Origin: MFD04580-c1 sp963702995
GTDB taxonomy: Bacteria; Planctomycetota; Phycisphaerae; Tepidisphaerales; Tepidisphaeraceae
Assembly (NCBI GenBank): GCA_963702995.1
Contig: OY969783.1
Coordinates: 868,001-932,000 of the forward strand
Reading direction: 5' to 3'
DNA length: 64,000 nucleotides
In this document: positions 33,304-43,012 of the stretch, piece by piece
How the letters are laid out: every line of letters starts with the position of its first letter
Position numbering within the stretch: position 1 is the first letter of the stretch
The notes under the pieces: generated by a model
What the model saw: the letters and a program-made list of their open reading frames with translations, nothing else
What the model was told of the DNA's origin: nothing
The model's database searches: none
Program-made: the position numbers and the translations under genes

Positions 33304-33426
33304 AGAATTCGAAATCCGAAATCCGAAGGAAGAAGCAATCGCGGGCATGAAGAAAACAGAAGCGGTCTTCGACGTTTTCCGCCTGGTTTCTTTCCAGTTT
33401 CCTTCGGATTTCGTGGTTCGGATTTG
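33304..33426. repeat. Hairpin repeat with AAATCCGAA arms
   Basis: The left arm (33306-33331) reads ATTCGAAATCCGAAATCCGA followed by AGGA; the right arm (33400-33425) is TCCTTCGGATTTCGTGGTTC followed by GG, largely complementary. Just beyond, CGTCGTGTTTAGCGG resembles the right end of element copy 2, so this may be a decayed copy. It lies between the LptC-like and thioredoxin-like genes. Confidence 0.65.
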
Positions 33427-33483
33427 CTACCTGGGCGTCTCGTCGTGTTTAGCGGCCCCAATTGCGCCTTACCGAGCAACCTC

Positions 33484-34053
33484 ATGAAGTCCTCATACCT
33501 GGCAGAAAAGTTCGCGGCCGCCGCGCCCTACGAGGCGTACGTCACCACCGGCACGGAAGAACAAAAGCGCCGCTGGTCCCAGGTCTACACCGCGGCGGCC
33601 CTCACCGACGGCCAGCGGGCGCTCGTCGGCGGGTTCACGCGCGAGATGAAGGTGTTGATCATCAGCGGCATCTGGTGCGGCGACTGCGTCCAGCAATGCC
33701 CGCTGCTCCAGCGGATCGCCGAAGCCAACCCCGCGAAGATCGCCCTGCGACTGGTTGACCGCGACCAGCACCGCGACCTGATCGAGCCCCTCCGCATCAA
33801 CGCCGGCGACCGCGTCCCCGTCGCATTGTTCCTGGCCGAAGATTTTGAGCTTTGCTTCGCCTTCGGCGACCGCACGCTCTCCCGCTACCGCGCCCTCGCC
33901 GTCAAACAGCTCGGCGCCTCCTGCCCCATCGGCATCGCGCCGCCCGATCAGGATGAGCTGAAGCTGACCATGCAGGACTGGGCGAATGAGTTCGAGCGCG
34001 CGCAGCTCATGCTCCGCCTCAGCGGGCGGCTTCGGCAGAAGCATGGGGATTGA
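33484..34053 (+). CDS. Thioredoxin-family protein
   Basis: The product from ATG 33484 is 189 residues. The thioredoxin fold is marked by MKVLIISGIWCGDCVQQCPL: the active-site motif WCGDC follows the core strand, with a third Cys two residues on. VDRDQHRDLIEPLRI and DRVPVALFLAEDFEL supply the cis-proline region (RVP). The N-terminal 55 residues are helical (EAYVTTGTEEQKRRWSQVY), as in small bacterial thioredoxin-like proteins of the DUF-type 'thioredoxin family protein' group. No signal peptide is seen, so it is probably a cytoplasmic disulfide or redox protein. The frame is open far upstream but only through the hairpin repeat. Confidence 0.82.
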   Translation: MKSSYLAEKFAAAAPYEAYVTTGTEEQKRRWSQVYTAAALTDGQRALVGGFTREMKVLIISGIWCGDCVQQCPLLQRIAEANPAKIALRLVDRDQHRDLIEPLRINAGDRVPVALFLAEDFELCFAFGDRTLSRYRALAVKQLGASCPIGIAPPDQDELKLTMQDWANEFERAQLMLRLSGRLRQKHGD

Positions 34054-34128
34054 ATTGCCCTGATCATTTGAGAAGGCCATTTAGACTTGGCGCATTGGCC
34101 GATAGAATCGGCCGCCGAGAGGTGTGAA

Positions 34129-34419
34129 ATGTCAGAAGTGATGGTCCACCACCTGGAAGACGAGGTTCGTAACAAGCTCGAGGCGCTGGCTCGCAGGCAC
34201 AATCGAAGCCTCGAAGAGGAGATCCACGACATCCTCCGGACGGCTGTTGGCGCGGTCGATGCGAGTGCTGAATCGAAGGAGGGCTTGGGCACACGCATCT
34301 CACACCGCTTCTCGGTCGTCGGGCTGCAAGAGGACATACCGGAAATGCGCGGCCAGCCGCTGGCCCCGCCGAGCTTTGATTCATCATCGTTTTGGACACG
34401 AACGTCATTTCCGCGTTGA
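34129..34419 (+). CDS. FitA-type ribbon-helix-helix antitoxin
   Basis: This is the antitoxin of a VapBC/FitAB-like pair. Residues 1-45 contain the ribbon-helix-helix: VMVHHLEDEVRNKLEALARR, then HNRSLEEEIHDILRTAV. This matches FitA, which represses its own operon and wraps its C-terminal tail over the toxin. The last residues (SFDSSSFWTRTSFPR) look out of frame compared with the family, and the true antitoxin may end near 34379 at the TGA of the neighbouring frame. A one-base shift close to the junction is possible. The toxin gene overlaps the 3' end. Confidence 0.78.
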   Translation: MSEVMVHHLEDEVRNKLEALARRHNRSLEEEIHDILRTAVGAVDASAESKEGLGTRISHRFSVVGLQEDIPEMRGQPLAPPSFDSSSFWTRTSFPR

Positions 34420-34817
34420 TGCGGCTTCCGTCCGAACCGGCCGTGGTGGCTTGGCTAAATGCGCAACAGACGCCCCTGATCTGGACGACGGCAATCTCCC
34501 TCTTCGACATCGGGTTGGCCACGATGCCGCCAGGGAGAAAACGGAGCGCACTCGAAATGGCATTCGAGGCGGTCGTGAATCAAGACCTGAACGGCCATCT
34601 GCTGGATTTTGACAGCGCCCCGGCACACGAAACGGCATTGATCGCGGCGAGACTCCAGGAGCTCGGGCGGCCGATCGAGATACGGAATGCGCTGATCGCC
34701 GGCATTGTCGCCGCCCACCGAGCGACGCTGGCGACGCGCAACGTCAAGCACTTCGTTGATTCGGGAATCGCCGTGATCAACCCGTGGGATGGCGGCCCGA
34801 CTGGAACGCCGCCCTGA
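34392..34817 (+). CDS. FitB/VapC-type PIN-domain toxin
   Basis: The PIN-domain ribonuclease starts at or just before the TTG at 34392: VLDTNVISALMR holds the first catalytic Asp, and SEPAVVAWL follows. The mid-section has TTAISLFDIGLATMPPGRK, with Asp in the family's usual Glu position, and LIAGIVAAHRATLATRNVKH carries the late motif with conserved NVKHF. The length of about 141 is normal. There is no ATG; codons ATC ATC GTT TTG GAC precede, where FitB has MIILD, so a start mutation or base error is possible. It is partnered with the upstream RHH antitoxin and probably cleaves RNA when free. Confidence 0.8.
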   Translation: MDTNVISALMRLPSEPAVVAWLNAQQTPLIWTTAISLFDIGLATMPPGRKRSALEMAFEAVVNQDLNGHLLDFDSAPAHETALIAARLQELGRPIEIRNALIAGIVAAHRATLATRNVKHFVDSGIAVINPWDGGPTGTPP

Positions 34818-35137
34818 ATTGACAGCACCAGCCGGCCTCCGGCGACCGGGCGAAGCCAATCGCAGTTTTCGGTCGTTTCGACTGGAAACCACGCCAATCG
34901 TCCGATACAAGAGGTGCGGGCTTCTCTGTTCTGATTCGGGTTGCTTTTCGCCATATCGGCGCGGTAGGCGGATGGCCTGCCCGGGCAATCCTTCTCTATG
35001 CCGCGGAGGGCCGGTCGCTGAAGCGGCCGGCGCGGGTCATGGCTGACCCGGCCGCCAGTCGCAGATGTTCGCTAACTCGCGTGGGGCACCGAGCTTGAAG
35101 CCTCGACGCCGCCGCGACCTATTGCAAGGAGCCATGG
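34818..35137. other. Intergenic, no recognisable gene
   Basis: About 320 bp between the PIN toxin and the amidase lipoprotein. I see no coding frame, RNA gene or repeat of the families found elsewhere in the window. Confidence 0.4.
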
Positions 35138-35947
35138 ATGGCTGATCGCAACGCACCGGCTTGGGTTTCGTCCCTCCTTCGCGCGGGCTGTCTGATCGCG
35201 GTCTTAACCGCCATCACAGGGTGCCAGCAGGCCCAGCCCGTTTCGATGATCGAACCGCTCCCCAACCCGAACTTTGCCGGGCCGACGCTCCCCGCGACGT
35301 CGGTCGTCGCGGCGCCCCAGCGGCAGGCCGTCGCGGTGGCGGCCGCCGAGCCGGCCGCGCCCATCGCGCCATATCGGAAAGCCGCGCCCCCAGCGGGCAT
35401 CCCGCGCGAATGGGTGCCGAACGTGACGCCCAACACCTGGCGTTGGATCGTGATCCACCACAGCGCCACGACGGTCGGCGGGGCGGTTCGCTTCGATGCC
35501 GAGCACCGCAAAACCCGCGGCTGGGACGAACTGGGTTATCACTTTGTCATTGGCAACGGGACCGACACGTCTAACGGCCTGGTCGAAGTCGGCCCGCGCT
35601 GGCCCAAGCAGAAGTGGGGCGCGCACGCCAAGACGCCGAGCGAAGAGTTCAACCAGCATGGGATTGGCATCTGCCTGGTCGGCGACTTCGACAAGAGCAC
35701 GCCGAGCGATGCGCAGATGCGGTCGCTCGCGAAGCTGACGGCCTACCTGATGAAGACGTACCACATCCCAGCCGACCACATTATCGGTCATGGCGACACG
35801 AAGGCCACCGACTGCCCCGGCCGCAACATGCACGTGGCGACCGTGCGGCGGATGTCCGCCCAAATCCTCGCCGACGCCGGCGCCAACGTCCCCGAATCGC
35901 GCACCCGCACCGCCTCGGCCGACCTGATGTACGAAACGACCCGGTAA
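35138..35947 (+). CDS. N-acetylmuramoyl-L-alanine amidase, lipoprotein
   Basis: The N-terminus is a lipoprotein signal: LLRAGCLIAVLTAITGC, with the lipobox Cys at about residue 29. A Pro/Ala-rich linker leads to an amidase_2 (PGRP-type) zinc hydrolase: WRWIVIHHSATTVGG supplies the first His ligand, GWDELGYHFVIGNG follows, and HIIGHGDTKATDCPGRNM supplies the late His and Cys ligands. LVEVGPRWPKQKWGAHAK and GIGICLVGDFDKS are typical. It cleaves the amide between MurNAc and L-Ala, probably in peptidoglycan turnover at the inner face of the outer membrane. This indicates that the organism makes or degrades peptidoglycan. Start ATG 35138 has AAGGAG upstream. Confidence 0.9.
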   Translation: MADRNAPAWVSSLLRAGCLIAVLTAITGCQQAQPVSMIEPLPNPNFAGPTLPATSVVAAPQRQAVAVAAAEPAAPIAPYRKAAPPAGIPREWVPNVTPNTWRWIVIHHSATTVGGAVRFDAEHRKTRGWDELGYHFVIGNGTDTSNGLVEVGPRWPKQKWGAHAKTPSEEFNQHGIGICLVGDFDKSTPSDAQMRSLAKLTAYLMKTYHIPADHIIGHGDTKATDCPGRNMHVATVRRMSAQILADAGANVPESRTRTASADLMYETTR

Positions 35948-36206
35948 CCCGCCGACAGCGTCCGTCAGATCGGCCGCCGCCCCGATCGTTTGTTCCGAAT
36001 GGGGCGTGGCGACGGTTGGGCGTGAGATCTTAGCAATTTGCTCTGGGCGCGATGGGGCACTTCTACTTCGGCTAAGGCGTGACGATTGTCGTTCGGTACA
36101 ACACCGAGACGCGCCGAGCCGTTGACCGAAGCCGCGCGACTGCATATTCTTCCGCCACCTAGGCAGCCGGAAGGATCGACCTTTCGGGATCGTCAGCTCA
36201 TTTGCT

Positions 36207-36279
36207 GGCCCTGTCGTCTAGAGGCCTAGGACACGGCCCTTTCAAGGCCGCGACACGGGTTCGAATCCCGTCAGGGTCA
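36207..36279 (+). tRNA. tRNA-Glu (anticodon TTC)
   Basis: The acceptor stem GGCCCTG pairs with CAGGGTC (one G-U). The anticodon arm is CGGCC-CTTTCAA-GGCCG with anticodon TTC. The T arm is CGGGTTCGAATCCCG and the discriminator base is A. CCA is not encoded. Confidence 0.95.
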
Positions 36280-36290
36280 CATTGCCGCAT

Positions 36291-36309
36291 CCCCCGGAAC
36301 ATCCGGGGG
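36291..36309 (+). terminator. Hairpin after tRNA-Glu
   Basis: CCCCCGGA, a 3-base loop and TCCGGGGG form an 8-bp GC-rich stem 11 bp after the tRNA, followed by TTGCGTCGTTT. It is a likely transcription stop although the T tract is interrupted. The DNA from here to atpG (36310-36544) shows nothing else. Confidence 0.6.
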
Positions 36310-36544
36310 TTGCGTCGTTTCTGGGGACGCTCGATGACGGCTCTCCAACTCCGCGAGGCGTGGGGGGCTCGAGACAGGCAGGCCGGCCAGGATGGCCCCA
36401 ACGGCTTGCGAAGCGATCGTTCGTGCCCATAATGTCGCGGCCGATGCGCAGCGGGGCTCCGCTCGCTCGGGGAAAAGCCGGTCATGCGGCATGGGTGGGA
36501 TTTGTCGGCGTTCTCTCGTGCGAGCCCTAACTTAAGGTAGAGCA

Positions 36545-37471
36545 ATGGCCAAAGCCCGGGCAATCGTCAAGCGTCGCAAGGCGGTTCGGAACATCCGCAA
36601 GATCACCAAGACCATGCAGATGATCGCCACGGCGAAGTTCCAGAAGTCGAACAAGCGCGCGATCGGGACCAAGCCCTACACGCTGAAGGTTCGCGAGCTC
36701 GTCCGGGAACTGGCCGCGAGCGTGGGCGGCAACGTCGAACATCCGCTGCTTCGCCGCCCCGGCGTTGATGGAAGCGATACCCCGGCTTCCAACCGCGTCG
36801 CGCTGCTGGTCATTACCAGCAACCGCGGGCTGGCCGGCGCGTACAACGGCAGCGTGATCCGCGCGGCCAACGGCTTCATGCGCCAGACCGAGGCGGCCGG
36901 CAAAAAGGTGGACCTCTACGCGTCGGGCAAGAAGGGCGTCAACTACTACAACTTCCAGCGCCGCCCCATCGTCCAACGCCTCGACCTGGCGACGGATCAG
37001 CCGGCATTCGCTGAAGTTGAGCGCTGGGCCAACCTGTTCATGGACCGATTCATCGCCGGGGAGGTGGATTCGGTCCATGTCGCCTACATGAACTTCGTCA
37101 GCGCCGGCCACCAGCGCGCCGAAGTCACCACACTGCTGCCGCTGGCGGGCCTCGAAGGGGAAAAGACCGGCAAGGGCGAGCCAAAGCCCGAATCAAAGCT
37201 GCACACCGAGACCCTCTACGACTTCTCGCCCGACCCCAAGAGCCTGCTCGACGAAGTGCTGCCGCTGACGGTCCGTACAGCCCTGTTCCAATGCTACCTG
37301 GACGCGACCACAAGCGAGCACGTCGCCCGTATGATCGCTATGAAGAGCGCCACCGACAACGCGGACAAGATGGTGAAGTCGTTGACCATGCAATACAACC
37401 GCGCCCGGCAGAGCCAGATCACCACCGAACTGTCTGAAGATCATGGGCGGGGTCGAGGCGATGAAGAAGTA
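36545..37471 (+). CDS. atpG: ATP synthase gamma subunit, frameshifted near the end
   Basis: The gamma subunit is the rotating shaft of F1. It starts MAKARAIVKRRKAVRNIRKI, then TKTMQMIATAKFQKS, the N-terminal coiled-coil helix. ITSNRGLAGAYNGSVIR is the core motif. The C-terminal helix reads MIAMKSATDNADKMVKSLTM, then QYNRARQSQITTELSE. Next to it one extra base near 37437 shifts the frame; without it the chain ends IMGGVEAMKK and stops at 37471, exactly the family ending. Length is about 308. The rest of the atp operon is not adjacent, which is unusual: gamma normally lies between alpha and beta genes. The frameshift in an essential gene points to sequence error. Confidence 0.92.
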
Positions 37472-37685
37472 GAACTTCGCGGCGCTTCAGCCGGTAGCTC
37501 GATCGGGCGGCCGCTCTCGGCCGGTCGGGTGCCGCATCGCCGTCCGCACGTCACTCGCTCGACATGCAAGGCCTCCAGCATCCGGTTCAGCAGGACGCCG
37601 GCGTGGCGAATCGCTATGCGGCGACGCCGGCCGCATCCCTGCTTGCGGTCCGCGCAGTTGCCCCCAAATGCCTCTCAAACGAACT

Positions 37686-39821
37686 CTATTTTGCTGTCGC
37701 CGCCGGTTCGTTTACGGCGGGCTCGCGTTTCTCTTTCTGCTTCGCGTCCGTTCCTTTATTGCCGGCGTCGTTGACGCTGGCGACGATCAGCGGGTGGGCG
37801 TACTGGCCAATTTGCTCGACCGACTGCTCGAGCGTCGTGGTGACGACCACCGCGTTCCGAGGCGACGCGAGGCGTTCTTTCGCCCGCTTCAGATCACCCT
37901 TGGCGCACCACAGGCCGACGACCATGTTCAGGTCGTCGGATCGGGCCTCCAGCCGCTTGCAGATGTAGCGGGCGTGGGAAACGGCCGCCGGCGGCAACGC
38001 TGACACGACGACGATGCGGACGCCCCGAGCCTTGACGGCGTCCACCATCTCGCTCGCCAAGGCGCTCTGGGAGATGGTCATCGGGCAATAGCCCCGTTCT
38101 TCCAGGACGCGCGACAGCATCAGGGCGGCGATCTCGTCGGTCTCGTCGCGGGCGGGCAGGCACATGACGTTGACGTCGCACCCTTCGGGCACATGGCGGA
38201 CGGGTCGGGCTCGCACCGCGGCCGCCTGTGAAGCGGCGGCGACGGGCCCTCCCTTGGCATCGGCGACCGTCTGGGCGGCGTCGTCTTTAAGTTGGCGCGC
38301 CTGGTCTGCGCCGCGCTTGGCCGTGGCGAGTTCCGCGACTTCTTCTATGATGTCGCGGATCGAACTGCGGACGAACGCGCGGCGGCGGTCGTCGAGCCGA
38401 TCGTTGTGGTGATCCACCTCCGCCAGCGCCAAGGCGGGGAGAAGGACCTGATCGAACACCTTCATGAGGCCTAGTTCTTCGAAGAAGCCGCGCGCGACAT
38501 CGGCCGCTTCTTCCTGGTCGAGCGCGAGCAGACGCTGGTAGACGCGGACCGGCGGCTCAAGGACCGGCTCGTCGCCGAGCAGGATGTCCAAGAATTGAAG
38601 TTGCGGAACATACTTGCCCAGGACGACAAGTACGACCGTCAGCGGAGTTGAGAGCAGAAGTCCGATCGGCCCCCACACCCACGTCCAGAAGACGGCGGCC
38701 GCCAGCACCGCGACGGCCGACATGCCGGTGCTCGACCCATAGAGCATCGGTTCCACCGCCTGGCTGATAACGACTTCGATCCCCACGAACATGCCCGCGG
38801 TGGCGAAGAAGACGGAATTGCTTCTGAAGAACCCGAACGACAGGGCGATCGGCAGGGCCGCGCCAATCCACGTGCCGACATACGGGACGAAGCGGAAAAC
38901 GCCGCAGACCAGCCCCCAGAGCAGCACGTTCGGGAAACCCCCTTCGGCGCGTCCCAGGGTTCTTCCGATGACGAAGAGCCCGACCGCGACGCAGCAGCCG
39001 TATGAGAGGTTCACCAAAGCCTGGGCGACGAGGTAACGGCTGATCCGGGCGGCCGCGTCGCTCGCGGCCTGGGTCGTGACGTTGAGCCGGCCAGCGCCGA
39101 CGAGCCGGATCATCCGGTCACGGAGGTCTTCCCGCTTCAGAAGCATGAAGATCACGAAGACGACGACAAGAAACGCCGTCGCCAGCGGGCTTAAAGCGGT
39201 GCCCACATACTGCATCAACATCGAAACGGGGCTTGTCTCGGGGAAGACACGAACCGGCAGCGGATTATCCGCATTGACGTTAGGGAGCGCCGGTTCGCCC
39301 GGCTTCTGGGCGGCGGCCGCCGGAGTGCTTGAGCCGCCAATCGCCGACTCCACCGACGTCGTGGCCTGCATGGCGGGCGACACAGCAGTCTTGGCGGCCG
39401 GCTGCGTCGCGGCGGCGGTGGTGGGCTGCGTCGCCGGCTTCACATCGAACGTATTTTGAACGGCCCCGGCCATGCGCCCGATCCCGCCGGTGGAACCGCG
39501 GATTCTTATCACCTTCTCCTGGATCTGATCGCGATAGACGGGGATCTGTTTGGCGACGTCGATCACCTGCGTCAATACCACGTAAGCGAGGAACGCGACG
39601 AGGCACAGGCCCAGAACGACCGCCGTCAGGACGGCCAGCGTCCGAGGGACCCGAAGGCGCTCCATCCGGTCAACGATCGGGGCAAGCAGGAACGTCACCA
39701 GGATCGCCAACGCGAGCGGAATGAAGACCTCTGAAGCGAGGCGCAAACCTGCGATGACGATACAAATTGATGCGAGGATGACGAACTTCGAACCCTTGCC
39801 CAGATCAGCGACGCGTGCCAT
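37686..39821 (-). CDS. AI-2E family (PerM-like) permease fused to a B12-binding-like domain
   Basis: The 711-residue protein begins with AI-2E/UPF0118 transporter helices: FVILASICIVIAGLRLASEV, FIPLALAILVTFLLAPIVD, then a periplasmic Ala/Thr-rich insert. Core helices follow (LATAFLVVVFVIFMLL, WGLVCGVFRFVPYVGTWIG, VEPMLYGSSTGMSAVAVLAA), with the family's PYxG and PLTVVLVVLGKYVPQL. Residues about 430-700 are soluble. After a charged helical region, VNVMCLPARDETDEIAALML and VRIVVVSALPPAAVSHARYI form a Rossmann-like fold resembling cobalamin-binding domains, without the DxHxxG motif. Transport substrate is not established for this family; the extra domain suggests a sensory or regulatory role. 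It converges with atpG. Confidence 0.78.
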   Translation of the reverse strand: MARVADLGKGSKFVILASICIVIAGLRLASEVFIPLALAILVTFLLAPIVDRMERLRVPRTLAVLTAVVLGLCLVAFLAYVVLTQVIDVAKQIPVYRDQIQEKVIRIRGSTGGIGRMAGAVQNTFDVKPATQPTTAAATQPAAKTAVSPAMQATTSVESAIGGSSTPAAAAQKPGEPALPNVNADNPLPVRVFPETSPVSMLMQYVGTALSPLATAFLVVVFVIFMLLKREDLRDRMIRLVGAGRLNVTTQAASDAAARISRYLVAQALVNLSYGCCVAVGLFVIGRTLGRAEGGFPNVLLWGLVCGVFRFVPYVGTWIGAALPIALSFGFFRSNSVFFATAGMFVGIEVVISQAVEPMLYGSSTGMSAVAVLAAAVFWTWVWGPIGLLLSTPLTVVLVVLGKYVPQLQFLDILLGDEPVLEPPVRVYQRLLALDQEEAADVARGFFEELGLMKVFDQVLLPALALAEVDHHNDRLDDRRRAFVRSSIRDIIEEVAELATAKRGADQARQLKDDAAQTVADAKGGPVAAASQAAAVRARPVRHVPEGCDVNVMCLPARDETDEIAALMLSRVLEERGYCPMTISQSALASEMVDAVKARGVRIVVVSALPPAAVSHARYICKRLEARSDDLNMVVGLWCAKGDLKRAKERLASPRNAVVVTTTLEQSVEQIGQYAHPLIVASVNDAGNKGTDAKQKEKREPAVNEPAATAK

Positions 39822-40114
39822 GAATACCCTTCGTGTCCGTTCCGCGTTTGTAACTCGTCCGCCGATGGAGACAGTGCCTCAAAAACGGTCTGGTCAAGAA
39901 GACCGAAGCCGCGTCCCGATCCCTCACAGTTTTCGTCGGCGGTCGAATTCTAGAAAGCAAAAGCGGAGCCAACTGCGACTGGGGCACCGAATCGGGCATT
40001 ATGAAGAGCCGCGTGGCCCGGCGAGGGTGGATCACGGACGCTTGCCGACAGCTTGGCCGGTGGTTCCGCCGGAACCGAAACCGGCGCGCGACGCAAGTTG
40101 ATGAGCGAGGTTCT

Positions 40115-41296
40115 ATGGCTGATGCGGTTCGAAGGGATCTACATTGGGCGAATCGCGCTCCCGCGGCCTGGATCGCCAGCCTCCTCTGTTGCCTCGCATG
40201 GGCCATCCCGGCGAGGGGTGGAGCAACAAGGAGCACATCCAGCTCACGCGGATGGCGGCCGAGCGGCTGATCGCCGACCCCGCCACGCCGCCGGCGATGC
40301 GACGTTGGCTGGTCGCTGCGATCCCCCACCCGCTCGATGCCGCGGGCGAGCGCGACTACTTTCTTCACCGGCGGGTCGGCCTCATCACGCGGGGCGAGGA
40401 TGGGCTCCCGTTCTGGGCGACCATGCCTGACATGATCGCCCTGACCGACCCGCCCGACCGCAAGGTGAGCCCGTGGGGGGTCAGCGAGCGGAACCTCCAC
40501 TTCATCGACTGCGAGCTGTTCATGGCCGATGAAGCCGAACGGGCGTACGCCCATGACCTTTCGCACAAGCCACGGCTCGAAAACTTCCCCGACGATCCCA
40601 CCGACTGGCGCTGCGCGAAGCGGCATGCTGCCGTTTCGGGTACGGGAGTGCTACCAGAAGCTGGTCGAGTCGATTCAAGCCGGGCGGCTGGATGATGCGC
40701 CAGGCCGCTACCCGCGTGATGACCACGCTGTGAAGTGGGCGGGGTTTCTGGCGCACTATGCCCAAGACGCGACGCAGCCCCACCACGCGACCGCCGACTT
40801 TAAGAGCGCCAGTTACTTCGCCGACCGACGCGCCTCGCCCAACGTCCACGCCGAGATGGAGTACCGGATGTGCGACGACGACGCCGACGACTTCCCGGCC
40901 CTCCGCGACGCCTTCTGGCCGCTCTTCATCGCGGCGCTCGATCAGACGAAGGGCCCGATCGACGGCGGCGAAAGTAGCGACCCGTGGAAGGGGACGTTGC
41001 AGGCGGCACTTTACAGCTATGACGCCTTGCCCCTGATCGGGCTGGCGGCCATGGCCGCGACGAAGCAGGGGGGTACGCCCGACCATCCCGTCGGCCCGGC
41101 CGCCCCGTTCGACACGGACGCTTTCTTCCGCTTCAGCGGCCCCTGCCGGGGCCAAGACATGAGCGTCCTGGAAATGAAGGCGTTTCAGACGGCGTGGGCG
41201 GCCCACCGCGTAGAGCGGCTATGGCGGCAGGCGTGGGATGAAGCGCAACAGTCGAGGCCCGCCAAGCCAAGGACGCCAGGTGCGGCCGCTCAATGA
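40115..41296 (+). CDS. Zinc-dependent phospholipase C / P1-nuclease-like enzyme, two frameshifts
   Basis: The N-terminus (ATG 40115) is a signal peptide: AAWIASLLCCLAWAIPARG. After a frameshift near 40210 the chain reads GWSNKEHIQLTRMAAERLI, then DYFLHRRVGL and NLHFIDCELF. A second shift near 40625 leads to MLPFRVRECYQKLVESIQAG, then FLAHYAQDATQPHHAT and PNVHAEMEYRM. The mature N-terminal Trp, scattered His/Asp and the HYxxDxxQPxH motif are the tri-zinc ligands of S1/P1 nuclease and zinc-dependent phospholipase C. Exported and probably hydrolytic on phosphodiesters; nuclease versus phospholipase cannot be told. Joined length is about 393. All pieces are well conserved, so base errors are likely. 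Confidence 0.75.
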
Positions 41297-41342
41297 CGCT
41301 GATCCGACCGAGTGTGCGCCGCCACAGCGCGTAGATCGCGCC

Positions 41343-43012
41343 TCACCGCGTCGCCAGGATACAGACCGTCGCCGGCTTCACCTTGGCGGCGATCTCTTCG
41401 GCGGAAAGGGGTGACCCGCTCGCCGGGCCAGGCGTGAGAACGACCTTGTTCTTCGCGAGGAACTCGCGGATCTTCCCTGCGCTGATCCCCAATCCGTAGG
41501 TGTCAACGTCGCTGCTCGACAGGGTCTTCATCGAGACGATGGCCATGACATTGCCGTGCTTGTCGAGGATCGGCCCGCCGCTGTTGCCGGGGTTGACCTT
41601 GGCGTCGATCATCACGTCGGCCCCTTCCTGTTCCTTGGCCGAGCTGGAGACGATCCCGCGCGTGATCTTGACAGCGCCGCCGAGGCGGTCGATCAGCGGG
41701 TAACCCATCACGGTGCATTCGGCGCCGTCGGCGGGCCGATCCCCCGGGGCCAGCCGCACGACCGGCAGCTTGGCGGCCCGGTCGGGGCGGATGCGGATCA
41801 GCGCCAGGTCCTGCTGGTCGTCGATCACGACAACGTCGGCCGACCGCTGCACGTTCGCCGTCGTCTCGCCGGGCGTCGCGCCGTCGGCCCCCTGCATGAC
41901 GACCATCAGCGTCTTGCCGCCGTCCACCACATGCCGGTTGGTGAGGATGAGGCCGTCGTCGGAGATGACGAAACCGCTGCCGCTCCAGAGACCGGCAGGT
42001 TTATCGCCTGACTTGCCGCCCTTCCCCGGAGCGATCGGCGTGACGATAATGTAGCGCGGGCCGGAGCGTTGATGCTGAGATTGAAGCGGCCGCCGATCAG
42101 CGTCGCGGCTTGCTGGGCTTCCTTCGCCGCGCTCGAACGCTGCACTGGCTGCGGCGCCTCGGAAAACGCGCGAAGCGTGTCGTAGGCCGTCTCGCGACGA
42201 TCCTGCGACTGAAGCGACTTGTAAAGCAGCGCGATCCCCTTGTCGTACTGCTTCCGCATGCAGAGGACGACGCCCTTGTCGGCCATCGCTTCGGGTGCGT
42301 CCGGCCGCAGCCGCAGGCACTCGTCCAGCCAGACCGTCGCTTTATCGTACTTCTCCTCTTTCATCGCGAAGAAGGCGAGGTAGAAGTTAATCGGGTAGGA
42401 GTTCGGATAGACGGCGGCCGCCTCCTCCAGCTTCTTCACCGCGGCCAGCGTCTGGTTGCCTGCCATTGCGGCGTCGGCCTCTTTGAACAGCGCGTCCGCC
42501 TTCGTCAGGATCGCCTTCCGCTCGTCGCCGCCAACCCAACGCCCCTTGATCTTCTCGGCATTGGATTCAGCAAGTGCCTTCCAGCGGGCCAGTTCCTTCT
42601 GGCCGGCGGGAAGGTTTGTGTCGGTCGGGGCCGCCGAATCGACGTACTTCTGCCAGAGCGTGACGGCGGCCAGCGCCGAATCGACGCTGTTCGCCTTCGC
42701 CGTCGTGAAGGAGTAGGTCGGGGCGGGCACTGCGGCGGCCGCCCCCCTGGCGGTCGCGGCAGGCGCTGCCGGCGAAGCGGCCGACGACCCGTGGGAGCCG
42801 GGTTCGACCGAGGCGACCTCCGACTCCGGGATCTGTCTCGACTCGCCGGAAGGCGTCTTCACCCAATAGGTTGACGACTGCTTGATGACCGTCCCCTCGA
42901 GCACGGTTCCGCTCTTAAGGATGACGCGATCCGCCTTCGCCCCGGCGGCCGCCAGCAGGACCGTCGCCACAAAGGCGGCCAGAAGGGCCGAAGCAGAGCG
43001 TTTGACGATCAT
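41343..43012 (-). CDS. Secreted trypsin-like serine protease with TPR-like N-terminal region, frameshifted
   Basis: The N-terminus at 43012 is a signal peptide (ASALLAAFVATVLLAAAGAKA), then a small beta module (DRVILKSGTVLEGTVIKQSS) seen in planctomycete envelope proteins. Residues 100-280 form TPR-like helices (PNSYPINFYLAFFAMKEEKY, DECLRLRPDAPEAMADKGVV). After a frameshift near 42060 the protease domain follows: catalytic His in ILTNRHVVDGG, Asp in QDLALIRIRP, Ser in NPGNSGGPILD. Joined length is about 555. No PDZ domain is seen, so it is not a full DegP; a periplasmic quality-control role is inference. The same N-terminal beta module appears in the TPR protein at 45809-46936. Confidence 0.82.
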
